From Lachnospiraceae bacterium (GTDB taxonomy: Bacteria > Bacillota > Clostridia > Lachnospirales > Lachnospiraceae), in assembly GCA_019421365.1 (NCBI GenBank), contig JAHZFJ010000038.1:1-33496 (forward strand): 33,496 nt of DNA, in the 5' to 3' direction. The notes under the pieces were generated by a model that saw nothing but the letters and a program-made list of their open reading frames with translations, had not been told where the DNA came from and did no database searches. Of the stretch, positions 15,102 through 25,632 are shown in pieces. Positions within the stretch are counted from its first letter, which is position 1; each line of letters opens with the position of its first letter. The position numbers and the translations under genes were made by a program.

Positions 15102-16448
15102 ATGACAAATAATGAAACAACAAAGGATACTAAGCTCAAACGGGAACTTGGGCTGGGAGCAGCGATCGCCATTATTGTTGGTAATATGATTGGATCGGGT
15201 ATTTTTACCTCAGCTCAAAGTTTGGCACAGGTAGCTAATCCTATGACAACTATTTTAGCATGGGTAATCACAGGCGGTGGATCTGTGTTACTTGCGCTTT
15301 CTTTTGCAAAGTTAGGGACACTATTTCCTGAAACAGGGGGACCTATTGTATATACAGAAAAAGCTTTTGGTAAATTTACCGCATATTTGGTAGCCTGGAC
15401 ATTTTGGATAGGCTCGTGGATTGGAAATGCTGCGATTATAACTGCGGTATTGCGATATCTTACGGTATTCTTTCCAATCATAGCTGAGAATAGCTTGCTG
15501 TCATTTGTGATTGCATCGGCAATATTATGGTTATTTACTTGGATTAATATTAGAGGTGTAAAGCAGGCAGGATATTTTAGTATGGTTAGTACCGCATTAA
15601 AACTGGGTGTAATTATTGTCTTTGTAATGATTGCCTTTTACGGATTTAATGGAGAGTATCTTCATACTTATTCATCTCCAGAGGTTCAAGGACTTGGCTC
15701 ATTGCCAGCAGCGATCTCTGTAACATTATGGTCCTTTGTAGGATTAGAAAGTGCGACTGTTTCAGGAGGGGAAATTAAAAATCCTGAGGTTAATATAAAG
15801 AGAAGTACGGTGATTGGAACAATCTCTGCGGTGTTAATTTATTTAATTATTTCCGTATTATCTATGGGTGGCTTGCCACAGGAAGAACTGGCTCAGTCAC
15901 AAGCACCGCTTGCAGGTATCATTAATAATATTACTGGTGCTACATGGGGGGGCAGCTTCATTTCACTAGGGATTATTATTTCTGTACTAGGAACAATTTC
16001 TGGTTGGGTATTAATCACTGCGAGACTATCCTTTGCTGCAGGAGAGGACGGACTTTTTCCAGACTTTTTTGCAAAAGTGCATAAAAAATATGCAACGCCA
16101 TATACGTCGCTTATTATTACAGGTATATTTACAAATCTTCTCCTTATATTAAATTATGTTCAAAGTTTGACTGAAGCGTTTAATTTTATGGTTACACTTG
16201 CTACCTTGTCATTTATCCCTGCATATGCGTTAACAACCGCGGCAGAAATAATTTTGACAGCTAAAAGTAATGAATCTTATACTTTTATGAAATTTGTGAA
16301 AAAGCACGGTTTATCACTGGTTGCTTTCATTTATTCAATCTATATAATCTATGCAACAGGTGCTGATGTAGCGATGTGGGTATTTCTACTTATGTTTTCT
16401 GGAATTCCGTTCTATGTTTATCAAAGATTGAAAAATCAGAAAAAATAA
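15102..16448 (+). CDS. APC family amino-acid permease
   Basis: This 448-residue protein has about 12 hydrophobic segments and the APC superfamily start: ELGLGAAIAIIVGNMIGSGI (TM1, with the GSGIF substrate loop), GGPIVYTEKAFGK after TM2, and SFVGLESATVSGGEIKNPE at TM6, the conserved FxGxE-like motif. It most resembles basic-amino-acid or general amino-acid transporters and antiporters in the inner membrane; the substrate cannot be read from the sequence. AGAAGAGGTG precedes the ATG. It is monocistronic: a dyad-bearing promoter region upstream and a strong terminator downstream. It divides the defence-rich segments. Confidence 0.85.
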   Translation: MTNNETTKDTKLKRELGLGAAIAIIVGNMIGSGIFTSAQSLAQVANPMTTILAWVITGGGSVLLALSFAKLGTLFPETGGPIVYTEKAFGKFTAYLVAWTFWIGSWIGNAAIITAVLRYLTVFFPIIAENSLLSFVIASAILWLFTWINIRGVKQAGYFSMVSTALKLGVIIVFVMIAFYGFNGEYLHTYSSPEVQGLGSLPAAISVTLWSFVGLESATVSGGEIKNPEVNIKRSTVIGTISAVLIYLIISVLSMGGLPQEELAQSQAPLAGIINNITGATWGGSFISLGIIISVLGTISGWVLITARLSFAAGEDGLFPDFFAKVHKKYATPYTSLIITGIFTNLLLILNYVQSLTEAFNFMVTLATLSFIPAYALTTAAEIILTAKSNESYTFMKFVKKHGLSLVAFIYSIYIIYATGADVAMWVFLLMFSGIPFYVYQRLKNQKK

Positions 16449-16496
16449 ATATGTAGTTGATATGATCCCCTTGTAGTCAATGTCAATAAGTTAAGC

Positions 16497-16548
16497 AAAA
16501 ATAGAACGCTTACATCGATAAAAACAGATGTAAACGTTCTATTTTTAT
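16497..16548 (+). terminator. Strong terminator after permease
   Basis: A long stem (about 19 bp, one mismatch) joins AAAATAGAACG..TTACATC to GATGTAA..CGTTCTATTTT around a 10-nt loop, ending in a T tract. The stem begins with As and ends with Ts, so it can work in both directions. Confidence 0.8.
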
Positions 16549-16602
16549 ATCTATTAGACGTATAAAAATTAAAAAACTATCTACGAATATAATAAGCTTC
16601 TT

Positions 16603-17492
16603 GATATCATACAAGGGATAAATTATACTGGTACAATAAATGAAAAGGAAGTAGAATTCCTTAAAAATGGGTTGAGGAGAATCGAAAGTAAGGAGATAAA
16701 AACGAGTGAGATTAATGAGAAAGACAAAGGTTCCATTGCAAGGAATGGTACACAACCTAATTTATGGACCATTACGGTAGAACTAGTAATGCAGTACTTC
16801 AAATGCTAAGTACCAGAGTATTTAGGGGATCTACGGATAAGGAAAAAGAAAATATATCAGTAGCTGATGTAAAACAGTTGTAAATCAAGTAGTTAAAGAA
16901 GATAAAGAAGGATACTGGAAATTTGTTGAAAAAAGTATGCATGTGTAGTAATATAGAAACATATTAGGTTATGAAAGAGGATGCAGATGGAAGTCCTTTT
17001 GGACGGCTAGTCGATTTGAAGTCAAATATAGCTAATCATAAAACAAACGATGCAATTAGTAGAGAAATCATGAAAATAGGGAAGATTTCTAAAAGTATGT
17101 TAAATAGAAAAAGTTTTGTGGATGACTTTTGCGGAGCGGCATTATACAAATTGTATGATGTTGCTCTATTTTTTTGTATATGTAAAAAATCCTGCTTGCT
17201 TATAAAAAGTTTAAAACTTATAGCTGAGTTAAAATAACTAGAATTTACATAATACGGAAAAGAAATAAAGACATTTGGAATATTAATAAGAGATTCTTGG
17301 ATTGGGAGTTAATGTAATTATATTGCGTTATTATGATTATATAGTTATAATTATTGATAATAAATATAATAAAGAAAGTTAAAGCCCATTCCCGCATCGA
17401 TTGCTAGAAAGTTTGGTACTGCACTACTTACAAAAGGTGCGGAATCTGTGAATTTATACCAAGGAAGAAAAGGTTACAAGCTTTGCTAGTTA
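16603..17492 (+). other. Decayed coding traces, families not recognised
   Basis: About 1 kb between the permease terminator and the SEC-C gene has no convincing intact gene. A frame at 16603-16805 reads DIIQGINYTGTINEKEVEFL then KNGLRRIESKEI and stops. Another from ATG 16764 reads MDHYGRTSNAVLQMLSTRVF then RGSTDKEKE and, after a frameshift, VVKEDKEGYWKFVEKSMHV. A third at 16971-17237 (88 codons) starts MKEDADGSPFGRLVDLKSNI and has no clear ribosome-binding site. A last trace at 17398-17492 reads PASIARKFGTALLTKGAESV. Codon-like patterns and frameshifts suggest several dead genes; no family was identified for any of them. Confidence 0.35.
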
Positions 17493-17516
17493 TTCTAAAA
17501 AGAGGAGAAATTAATC

Positions 17517-18746
17517 ATGAAAAATAAGAAAAATACAACAAATACCATGGAACAATTCTTTAAGGAAATGGGCCTAGAAGATGAAGTGAAGCGACTTGCA
17601 GAGATCTTTTCGCAGAATTTTATGATATCAGGAGAGATAACAGAGGATCTAAAGGAAACATTGCAAAGGGCACCAGATAGCTTGATTGATATGATATGGG
17701 AAAAAACAGAGGATGAGAAAGTAATTGGAGAAGTAGATAGAGAAGAGAAAGAAAGAACTCTTTTTCAGCATATATTGGAGGATTTGGAAGATGAATTGCT
17801 CTATATGGATCCAAAAAAATTAGAACTTCTGCTTCGGGTGATGAACCAATATCCAATTAAACCGATGGAAACAACGATTATTAATGAAGAATTCGTTCCA
17901 AGGGGGTGGGTTTTTCAGTTCTTAAAGAACAATAATTGTACATTTGTTGTTATGAACCAGGTACGTCAAGTGATTATGAGTATTGAACAAGAAGATATGA
18001 AAAATAAGATGGAATTCACATATGGGATAAGATATCTGATAAATACATGTCTGAGATTATATGGGGTTTTTAAAAAAGAGTATTTTGTTAATTTGTATAA
18101 AGATATCGTGCTTAAGGGGGATGAGCAGATATCTGAAAGCTTAAATATAGAAGAAAATATAGGAATACTTTTGCGAATCTTTGAAAAGCAAAATATAATA
18201 TGGTTAGATGAAGAGTATATAGTAAGTGCGTATTTTAAAACAAAAGAAGAATATAGTCAGCTGCTAATAAAGCAAAAAGGTAAAGAATACTACATTCCTA
18301 ATGATGAGGATATTAATGCTTATGCCATGGGCGATGTGATAGAGAAAAATAAAGAGTATGAAACAGTTTATAAATGCCTTATAAGAGAAATAAAGGATTC
18401 TGCACAAGTAGAAGAAATGCTTCAGGTGATTGCCGGAAAAGTGGTGATGGAAGACTGGGAAATTCCACAGATTATGAATTGTTTATATCAATGGCAGGTA
18501 AGTTTTGAGAGGATTAAATCAGCGGAAAGTCTGACGAGAGCGTTGAGTGAATGGATTTATGATGTTAGAAGATGGAGTGAATGTGGATATAGTAGGAAAG
18601 AGATGGGACTGCCTAATATAGAAAATGATGCATTGGGAAGTGCCCTGAATAGGGTAGCTATAACAAATAAAAAAATATATCCAAATGATTTATGCCCTTG
18701 TGGTAGCGGCAAAAAGTATAAAAAGTGTTGTGGTAATGGTATTTGA
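17517..18746 (+). CDS. SEC-C motif protein of unknown function
   Basis: This 409-residue protein is mostly helical and unrecognised, but ends in a clear SEC-C zinc-binding motif, CPCGSGKKYKKCC (393-405; C393, C395, C404, C405), as at the C-terminus of SecA and many stand-alone proteins, where it binds zinc and other macromolecules. The N-terminal part (1-120) is acidic; a central region (about 150-330) resembles a helical repeat with no named domain. AGAGGAGAA precedes the ATG. It lies about 135 bp upstream of jetA on the same strand. That could mean a Wadjet accessory protein or an unrelated cargo gene; SEC-C is not part of the described Wadjet core. Confidence 0.6.
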   Translation: MKNKKNTTNTMEQFFKEMGLEDEVKRLAEIFSQNFMISGEITEDLKETLQRAPDSLIDMIWEKTEDEKVIGEVDREEKERTLFQHILEDLEDELLYMDPKKLELLLRVMNQYPIKPMETTIINEEFVPRGWVFQFLKNNNCTFVVMNQVRQVIMSIEQEDMKNKMEFTYGIRYLINTCLRLYGVFKKEYFVNLYKDIVLKGDEQISESLNIEENIGILLRIFEKQNIIWLDEEYIVSAYFKTKEEYSQLLIKQKGKEYYIPNDEDINAYAMGDVIEKNKEYETVYKCLIREIKDSAQVEEMLQVIAGKVVMEDWEIPQIMNCLYQWQVSFERIKSAESLTRALSEWIYDVRRWSECGYSRKEMGLPNIENDALGSALNRVAITNKKIYPNDLCPCGSGKKYKKCCGNGI

Positions 18747-18881
18747 TAGTAAGATAGATTATTGAGAGGAAACAAAGGCTGAAGGATTATAAATTTTATG
18801 AAAGGAGCCATGTAGCGAGTTTATCAATCAATTCATTTTAGAAGTATCACAAGTAATCTTGTTATATGCATGGGATTAAGT

Positions 18882-20372
18882 ATGAAAATATCAGAAAAAT
18901 TAGTTAAGCCAGTGCTAGAAACAAAGTATCTAACAGTAGAAAATGCAGATCGATACCGAGTAATTATGCGACTATTTTTTGAAAAATATGAAAAGTTAAA
19001 ATATTGGCTATATCAAGAAGAGGTGTATAGTGAACTTAAGAAGGAAGAATACTTTGCAGACTATACCATGGAGCAATGCCAACAGGATTTGAAAGCACTC
19101 GAAGGGTGGGGAAATCTTGTCACGATGCAGGATACAAAGAATGTTGCAACGTTAGAAGAATTTAAAAATCGGAAATTTAGATATCAGATGTCAGCATATG
19201 CAGTTGAGATAGAAAGAATGGTTCTGCATCTTGAGAATCTATTTATAGAGGGAGCATCCTTAGAGCCCGTATTACTAGAAAGAATAAGAACAAGTCTATC
19301 AAAGATAGAAGAAATCGCATCGGATTCAAGAGGTAAGATCTACACTTGGTGGAATGATTTGAACAATGATTTTAAGAGACTGAATCAGAATTATCAAGAT
19401 TATATGCATGAGCTGAATAGCTTAAAGGCAGAAGAAATGATGCAAACTAAAGCATTTTTAGTCTACAAAGATCGTTTGATAGAGTATCTTCGTAGTTTTG
19501 TTAAAAGCTTACAAGTTAATGTAGGGATGATTGAGACGTATATTAAGAACGTAGAAGAAGACAAATTGAAAACAATATTTGATGAGATTGTATTGTATGA
19601 AATGGATATTCCAAGAATAGATGTTGAAATTGATGAGAGACAACTAAGAGATAGAATTGTCGGTATATGGGCAAGTATAGAATCTTGGTTTGTCTCTACA
19701 GATGGAGAAGGTTCGGAAGCGGGGAAGGTTTTTGACACAACGAATGAGATTATAAGAAGGATTACTAGATATGCCATGCGTATAAGCGAACGTAGTAATG
19801 CTGGTGCAAACAGAAGGGAAGAGTATCAGTTCCTTGCAAGTATGTTTTACAAATGTGACACGATGGCACAGGCTCATAGATTGTCTGCAATGGTGTTCGG
19901 AGTAGAACAACCATTTCATCTTAAGGGAGATTTTCCAAGAGAGACAGAGGGTATTAATAGTGGTGTTTATGAGGAAGAACCAGCGATTGTGTCTCTTGTA
20001 CCAAGAATAAAAACCTATAGAGAAAAATCACAAAAGACGGAGATTGTAGATCGTACAGAAGAAAAGGAAAGGTTAAGACAAGAAACGTTATATCGTCTAG
20101 AGGAAGAAAAAAGAATAACAGATAGCTATATTAAGGAAGGAATTTTAGATTTTGAAACACTGCCAGAGATTGAGCCAGAGGTAAGAGACATATTCCTTGT
20201 TTGGCTTTCCAAGGGATTTGAGAATAAAAAACGATATGGTAAAACACAAGATGGAAGAATGTTTTATATAGAGGAGCCACCGATTGAGAATGGAGAGCTG
20301 AAAACATGTCAAATTTATAGTACAGATGGGGTATTTGCAATGCCGGCATATCGATTAATATTCACAGATTAG
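18882..20372 (+). CDS. jetA: Wadjet type III JetA (TIGR02677/DUF2397)
   Basis: This protein of about 496 residues is the first gene of the Wadjet operon. It matches the TIGR02677/DUF2397 family: KPVLETKYLTVENADRYRVI, then MRLFFEKYEKLKYWLYQEEV, with a winged-helix start and helical central region (about 110-330), then a C-terminal segment with REKSQKTEI and LEEEKR. By analogy with MukF it is the kleisin subunit that bridges the SMC heads. The start is placed at the ATG of 18882 (MKISEKLVKPV), which fits the family; an in-frame ATG at 18870 is possible. Neither has a strong ribosome-binding site. The spacing to jetB is 23 nt. Confidence 0.88.
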   Translation: MKISEKLVKPVLETKYLTVENADRYRVIMRLFFEKYEKLKYWLYQEEVYSELKKEEYFADYTMEQCQQDLKALEGWGNLVTMQDTKNVATLEEFKNRKFRYQMSAYAVEIERMVLHLENLFIEGASLEPVLLERIRTSLSKIEEIASDSRGKIYTWWNDLNNDFKRLNQNYQDYMHELNSLKAEEMMQTKAFLVYKDRLIEYLRSFVKSLQVNVGMIETYIKNVEEDKLKTIFDEIVLYEMDIPRIDVEIDERQLRDRIVGIWASIESWFVSTDGEGSEAGKVFDTTNEIIRRITRYAMRISERSNAGANRREEYQFLASMFYKCDTMAQAHRLSAMVFGVEQPFHLKGDFPRETEGINSGVYEEEPAIVSLVPRIKTYREKSQKTEIVDRTEEKERLRQETLYRLEEEKRITDSYIKEGILDFETLPEIEPEVRDIFLVWLSKGFENKKRYGKTQDGRMFYIEEPPIENGELKTCQIYSTDGVFAMPAYRLIFTD

Positions 20373-20395
20373 AGTGAAGTAAAGAGGTAAATAGA

Positions 20396-21544
20396 ATGAA
20401 TACATTAGAACAGCTATTAAGCAAACGTTGGATTTTAAAAGAGCGGCATAAGGAATTGTATTATCAGATTCGTGATGAAGCTAGTAATGTTAAAAAATTT
20501 GCTACAGAAAAATTAGGTTATTCCATTATTACAAATCCGTATTTAATTAAGATGGAGAAAGTTCCAGCAAAACCGGAAGCATGGATGGGAATAACAGAAT
20601 TTGACTCAAAAATCGAGTATGGTTTCCTTTGTATGGTACTTATGTTTCTTGAGGACAAAGATGCAAAGGAACAATTCATTCTGTCACAACTTACAGAATA
20701 CATTCAAGTGCAGTATAAGTATGAAACCATTGATTGGACCCAGTATAATTATAGAAGACGATTGATTAAGGTTATGAAATTCTGTTTGGCAAATGGCATG
20801 ATTATGATAAATGATGGAAGTGAAGATGCGTTTAAGTTTGATCAAGAAGGAGATGTCCTATATGAAAATACAGGAGCTTCTAGATATTTTATGAGAAATT
20901 TCACAAAGGATATTACTCAGTACACAACTCCTGAAGACTTTGAAAAAGAAGATTGGATTGGAATGGACGAGGATCGAGGAATTATTCGAAGACAAAGAGT
21001 GTACCGTAATCTTGTAATGAATAGTGCATTCTATCATACAGACGAGAATGAAGAGGATTTTGATTATATTCGAAAATATCGTAATATTATAAGAGAAGAT
21101 TTAGGTAAGTTATTTGAATGTGAGTTGCATATCCACAAATCGGGAGCTTATCTAGTTTTGGGAGAGAATTGTAATATGGGAAAAACATTTCCTGCAGAGA
21201 ATGCGATGTCTGATATTATATTATTATGCAATCAAATTTTGCGAAAGCGAATTGAAGAGGGACAAATTATTGTACCTGCAGATGAAATGATTCTGCTGGA
21301 ACGTATGGAGCTAGAATCAATCATTGAAGAATGTAAGGAGACATATCAGAGTGGATTTCCAAAAGGATATCGTGAAAAGACATTAAAAGAGTTTATAACA
21401 GAAGTGATAGCATATCTTGAATTGATGGAATGGATTAGGATAGATTCAACTACAGGTGTTGTTACCCTATATCCAATCATGGGGAAACTTAAAGGAAAGT
21501 ATCCGAACGATTTCTCACTGGAGGTAAAAAAACAGAATGAATAG
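20396..21544 (+). CDS. jetB: Wadjet type III JetB (TIGR02678/DUF2398)
   Basis: This 382-residue protein fits the TIGR02678/DUF2398 family: MNTLEQLLSKRWILKERHKE, RRRLIKVMKFCLANGMIMIN, and FDQEGDVLYENTGASRYFMR. In Wadjet it acts as the MukE-like subunit, a winged-helix protein that binds the kleisin in the condensin-like complex. AAAGAGGTA precedes the ATG. Its end overlaps the jetC start by 8 nt, so the two are translationally coupled. Length is normal for the family and no frameshift or missing segment is seen. The type III assignment rests on the combination of DUF2397, DUF2398, TIGR02680 and DUF2399 in this order. Confidence 0.88.
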   Translation: MNTLEQLLSKRWILKERHKELYYQIRDEASNVKKFATEKLGYSIITNPYLIKMEKVPAKPEAWMGITEFDSKIEYGFLCMVLMFLEDKDAKEQFILSQLTEYIQVQYKYETIDWTQYNYRRRLIKVMKFCLANGMIMINDGSEDAFKFDQEGDVLYENTGASRYFMRNFTKDITQYTTPEDFEKEDWIGMDEDRGIIRRQRVYRNLVMNSAFYHTDENEEDFDYIRKYRNIIREDLGKLFECELHIHKSGAYLVLGENCNMGKTFPAENAMSDIILLCNQILRKRIEEGQIIVPADEMILLERMELESIIEECKETYQSGFPKGYREKTLKEFITEVIAYLELMEWIRIDSTTGVVTLYPIMGKLKGKYPNDFSLEVKKQNE

Positions 21545-24500
21545 TAAATGGCAAGCAAACAAAATTGGATTAGTTAATTTTTGGTACTACGATTTAGAGG
21601 AATTTTATTTTATAGATGGAAGAATGTTACTTCGTGGTTCAAATGGATCGGGGAAATCTGTAACAATGCAAAGTTTTATTCCACTTCTATTAGATGGTAA
21701 TATTAGGCCAGAGAGACTTGATCCATTTGGGTCAAGGGCAAGAAAGATGGAGAATTATCTTCTTGAAGAAAATGATTCTAGAGATGAGAGAACCGGTTAC
21801 CTCTACATGGAATTTAAACGATTAGAGAGTGATGTGTTTATAACCATTGGAATGGGAATGAGAGCTCGAAAGAATAAGAAATTGGAAACATGGTACTTTA
21901 TCCTTAATGATGGTAGGAGAATGAATGAGGATTTTTACTTGTACAAGGAAATGGGATCCAAAGTTCCACTTACGAAAATAGAACTAAAGAACCGCATCGC
22001 AGAAGGTGGGGTTGTATATGATACGCAAATAGGCTATATGGTTGCTGTTAATAGACATATCTTTGAATTCGAAACACTTGATGAATATAAGGAAATGATT
22101 GATCTATTAATTCAATTACGTACACCAAAACTTTCGAAAGATTATAAACCATCGGTGATTAATGAAATATTAAGTAATTCCTTACAGATGCTATCAGAAG
22201 ATGACTTAAGACCAATGTCAGAAGCCATAGAGAATATGGATGGATTAAAAACGAATGTAGATATTCTTAGGGATGGTATTGAAGCCGCTAAAACCATAGA
22301 AAAGATATATAGTCGATATAATATTGCAGTTCTACACGATAAAGCGAAGCTATGTGTTGAAAAGAGGAACGAATATGAACGCATTGTTGCAACGGATAAT
22401 GAGTTAAAAGAAGAACGTGATCAAATAACCATAGAGCTTGCCAAGGTAAGAGAAAGATTGCATGAAGTAAAAACAGAGCAGGATATTCGTAAGAGGGAAG
22501 AAGAGTCATTAAACGCCAGTGATGCTACTAGGTTAAAAAGTCAGGAACTTGAGTTAGAAGAAGAGATTGTTAGTTTAAAGTCAGAATTAAAAGCAAAATG
22601 TACCGCTCTAGAAAAGAAGATTGAGGAGAGGCTTGAAGTAGAAAATAAACAAAAGAAAGAAAAAGAGCATTCGGAGATACTTGAAGAAGATATTCAGAAT
22701 AAGCTAGAAGAAATGGATTCTTATATGGAAAATGTTGATTTTGATGAGTTTGCCTTTATGAAAGCGGAGATTCAAGCTAATTGTAAGAATGTATATTCAT
22801 ATAATATTCATCGGTCAATATTAGATAAGAGAATGGAAGCAGTTACTCAAGCACTATCGAGTTTACGAGAACTGTCTTATCTTCAAAGAGCATATGATGA
22901 GAAATGCAAACAATTGGACGAAACAAGAGAAGAGAGAGACAAGATTGAGCGTGAACTTCGTCAAATAGAAAGCCAACTGCGAACTGTGCGTGACGAGTTA
23001 GTGGAGAAGATATATAATTGGCAGTCAAATTGTACTTTGTTAGACATATCTAAGGATACACTACAAGAGATTCGAATGCTTATTGAACAATTTGACATGA
23101 ATCAAGATTATAGTGATATTCGTGATTTGATTCGTAGTACTAAAACACAGTTGGAAGAAGAGTTTGAGAAGGAAAAAAGAAAGATTGGTTTGCAATTAGA
23201 GGAGCAAGAGACTCTTATTTATGAAAAAAAGGTGGAGCTAAGTGAATGGGAGAATAAGAAAGATCCAATACCAGAAGAGAGTGAATCGGTAAGGAAGAAT
23301 AGAAGCATTCTTAAGGAAAAGGGTATTCCCTTTACACCATTTTACAAAGCAGTTGATTTTGAGGAGAATTTAACAGAAGAACGAAGAAACCAAGTGGAAG
23401 AAGCTTTACTTGATATGGGAATTTTAAATGCTTTAATTATTCCAGCAAGCTATAAAGAAGAAGTACTTAACGTGGATTTGGGACAAGCAGATCGTTATAT
23501 ATTTAGTGACCAGGAACATGTGAAGAAATGTATGGAGGGAATCTTAGAGGTAGATAACAAGGAACAAGATATTCTATTTTACCAACAAGTTTCTCAAGCG
23601 CTTCGATCCATTGGGTTTGATGAAAAACATCATACTTGCATAAACGCAAATGGAGTTTATCAAATAGGAGCAATCACTGGAATCATTTCAAAAGAGTATA
23701 AGGCGAAATATATCGGAACAAGAGCAAGAGAACGTTATCGAAATTCTCAGATTGAAAGTTTGCAAACAGAAATAAAGCAACTAGAAGAACAAGCTTGTAT
23801 ATTAAAGGAGCAATATCGTTCATATCAAGAGAAAATTGAACGTGTATCAGAGGAGTTTAATTTATTTCCGTCAGGAGAGGATTTAAAACTTGCAAGACGG
23901 GAATATGAGAATATGGTTGTTCAATTAACCGAGAAGAAGAATGTAATTCAACGAATGGAAGAGAAACTCAGAGAAACAACTGTAATATTACAAGAGTATA
24001 GGAAAAGTACATTTGACCTTTGCCAAATAGCATATCTTCCTATGGACTATAAAGCAGGTGAAGAAATAGCAAATCTTTTCCAAGATTACAAAATTCAATT
24101 AGTGGATTTGGAATCTACACATATGAAGTATCTTGATAGTATTGCGCGTATATCGGAACAAGAGGAAAGATTAGAGCGTGTGGAAGAAGATGAGGATTTA
24201 ATTCGGTATGATATCACACGTTATGAACAAAATATTCGAGGTAAAGAAGGCTCTCTTATATCAGTTAAAGAACAATTGGAAGCGACTAATTATGAGGAAA
24301 TTAAGGAAAAACTGGAGTTGTGTATTAAGCGATTACGAGAAATTCCTATTATAATTGAGGAGTGTAATAAAAAAGAAGGGCAATTAGGGGAAAGATTAAC
24401 TACAATAGTTGAGTCAATTGAGAAATTAGTTCAGCAGATAGAGGAGAAAAAAGGGGAAGCAGAGTTTTATAGAGAAGGATTCTTTAGAGAATATCAATTA

Positions 24501-25631
24501 GGATATGTTGAGGTCGCTATACCAGAGACGCTTGAACCCTTTTATGTACCTACTAAGGTATATACTATACTTCGCGGAGAAATTGGTTCAAAGAGACAAA
24601 CTGAAATATTGGGAGAGTTGCAAGGTGCCTTTCATGAGAAAAAAGCAGATTTGCGTGATTATCAACTTACAATGGAACATCTTTTCTACAACCAAGTAGA
24701 AGAGAATGCGATGAATGAAAGTAATACAAGAAGGGAAAATGTACTTGCACGTATTGATATTACAGCAAAATATAAAGGAACAAAGATACCGTTCAATCGA
24801 TTAGTGCAGTGTCTTACAGAGGAATTAAAGGAACAAGAGGATTTGCTTAGTGATAAAGATCGTGAATTATTCGAAGATATCTTAGCGAATACCATTAGTA
24901 AGAAAATCCGAGCTCGTATTCATAGTAGTAATAATTGGGTTCAAAACATGAATACATTAATGGGATCAATGAAAACTTCTAGTGGTTTGACTCTTAGTCT
25001 GCGTTGGCGGAGTAAAACTGCGGAGAAAGAAGAACAGCTAGGAACAAAAGAACTTGTTGATTTACTGAACAAGGATTCTGAAATAATGAGGGAAGAGGAT
25101 ATTGAAAAATTATCTTCACATTTTCGTTCTAAAATAGCAGAAGCTAGAAAAACTCAGGAAGATATTAATTCAGAAAGGTCCTTTTTTGCTATTATGAGGG
25201 AAATTCTTGATTATCGTAAATGGTTTGAGTTTCAATTAGAATGTAAGAAGACGAATGAAAACAAAAGAGAATTAACGGACCGAGTTTTCTTTACATTCAG
25301 CGGTGGAGAGAAGGCTATGGCAATGTATGTTCCTCTGTTCTCTGCAGTTGTTGCAAAATACCAAGGAGCAGGGATGAATGCTCCTAGAATGATTTCCTTA
25401 GATGAAGCTTTTGCAGGTGTAGATGAGATGAATATTAAGGATATGTTTCGACTTATGGTTGGATTTGATTTCAACTTTATCCTAAATTCGCAGATCTTAT
25501 ATGGGGATTACGAGACAGTACCAGGACTTGCAATATATCAATTGGTACGTCCAGAAAATGCAAAATTTGTTACAGTCATCTCTTACCAGTGGAATGGTAA
25601 AGAAAGAGTATTGATGCAGAAGGAAGCGTAG
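21537..25631 (+). CDS. jetC: Wadjet type III JetC, SMC-like ATPase (TIGR02680)
   Basis: This 1364-residue SMC/MukB-like ATPase carries Walker A GSNGSGKS at 34-41, the ABC signature FSGGEKAMAM at about 1254-1263, and Walker B MISLDEA with D1289/E1290. Between the two head halves are long coiled coils (about 270-560 and 740-1080) around a hinge-like region near 600-720. The beginning NKIGLVNFWYYDLEEFYFID is diagnostic of TIGR02680. In Wadjet it is the motor that extrudes DNA loops and recognises small circular DNA, which JetD then cuts. It overlaps jetB and is followed by jetD after one nucleotide, giving tight coupling. All catalytic motifs are intact. Confidence 0.93.
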   Translation: MNSKWQANKIGLVNFWYYDLEEFYFIDGRMLLRGSNGSGKSVTMQSFIPLLLDGNIRPERLDPFGSRARKMENYLLEENDSRDERTGYLYMEFKRLESDVFITIGMGMRARKNKKLETWYFILNDGRRMNEDFYLYKEMGSKVPLTKIELKNRIAEGGVVYDTQIGYMVAVNRHIFEFETLDEYKEMIDLLIQLRTPKLSKDYKPSVINEILSNSLQMLSEDDLRPMSEAIENMDGLKTNVDILRDGIEAAKTIEKIYSRYNIAVLHDKAKLCVEKRNEYERIVATDNELKEERDQITIELAKVRERLHEVKTEQDIRKREEESLNASDATRLKSQELELEEEIVSLKSELKAKCTALEKKIEERLEVENKQKKEKEHSEILEEDIQNKLEEMDSYMENVDFDEFAFMKAEIQANCKNVYSYNIHRSILDKRMEAVTQALSSLRELSYLQRAYDEKCKQLDETREERDKIERELRQIESQLRTVRDELVEKIYNWQSNCTLLDISKDTLQEIRMLIEQFDMNQDYSDIRDLIRSTKTQLEEEFEKEKRKIGLQLEEQETLIYEKKVELSEWENKKDPIPEESESVRKNRSILKEKGIPFTPFYKAVDFEENLTEERRNQVEEALLDMGILNALIIPASYKEEVLNVDLGQADRYIFSDQEHVKKCMEGILEVDNKEQDILFYQQVSQALRSIGFDEKHHTCINANGVYQIGAITGIISKEYKAKYIGTRARERYRNSQIESLQTEIKQLEEQACILKEQYRSYQEKIERVSEEFNLFPSGEDLKLARREYENMVVQLTEKKNVIQRMEEKLRETTVILQEYRKSTFDLCQIAYLPMDYKAGEEIANLFQDYKIQLVDLESTHMKYLDSIARISEQEERLERVEEDEDLIRYDITRYEQNIRGKEGSLISVKEQLEATNYEEIKEKLELCIKRLREIPIIIEECNKKEGQLGERLTTIVESIEKLVQQIEEKKGEAEFYREGFFREYQLGYVEVAIPETLEPFYVPTKVYTILRGEIGSKRQTEILGELQGAFHEKKADLRDYQLTMEHLFYNQVEENAMNESNTRRENVLARIDITAKYKGTKIPFNRLVQCLTEELKEQEDLLSDKDRELFEDILANTISKKIRARIHSSNNWVQNMNTLMGSMKTSSGLTLSLRWRSKTAEKEEQLGTKELVDLLNKDSEIMREEDIEKLSSHFRSKIAEARKTQEDINSERSFFAIMREILDYRKWFEFQLECKKTNENKRELTDRVFFTFSGGEKAMAMYVPLFSAVVAKYQGAGMNAPRMISLDEAFAGVDEMNIKDMFRLMVGFDFNFILNSQILYGDYETVPGLAIYQLVRPENAKFVTVISYQWNGKERVLMQKEA

Positions 25632-25632
25632 T

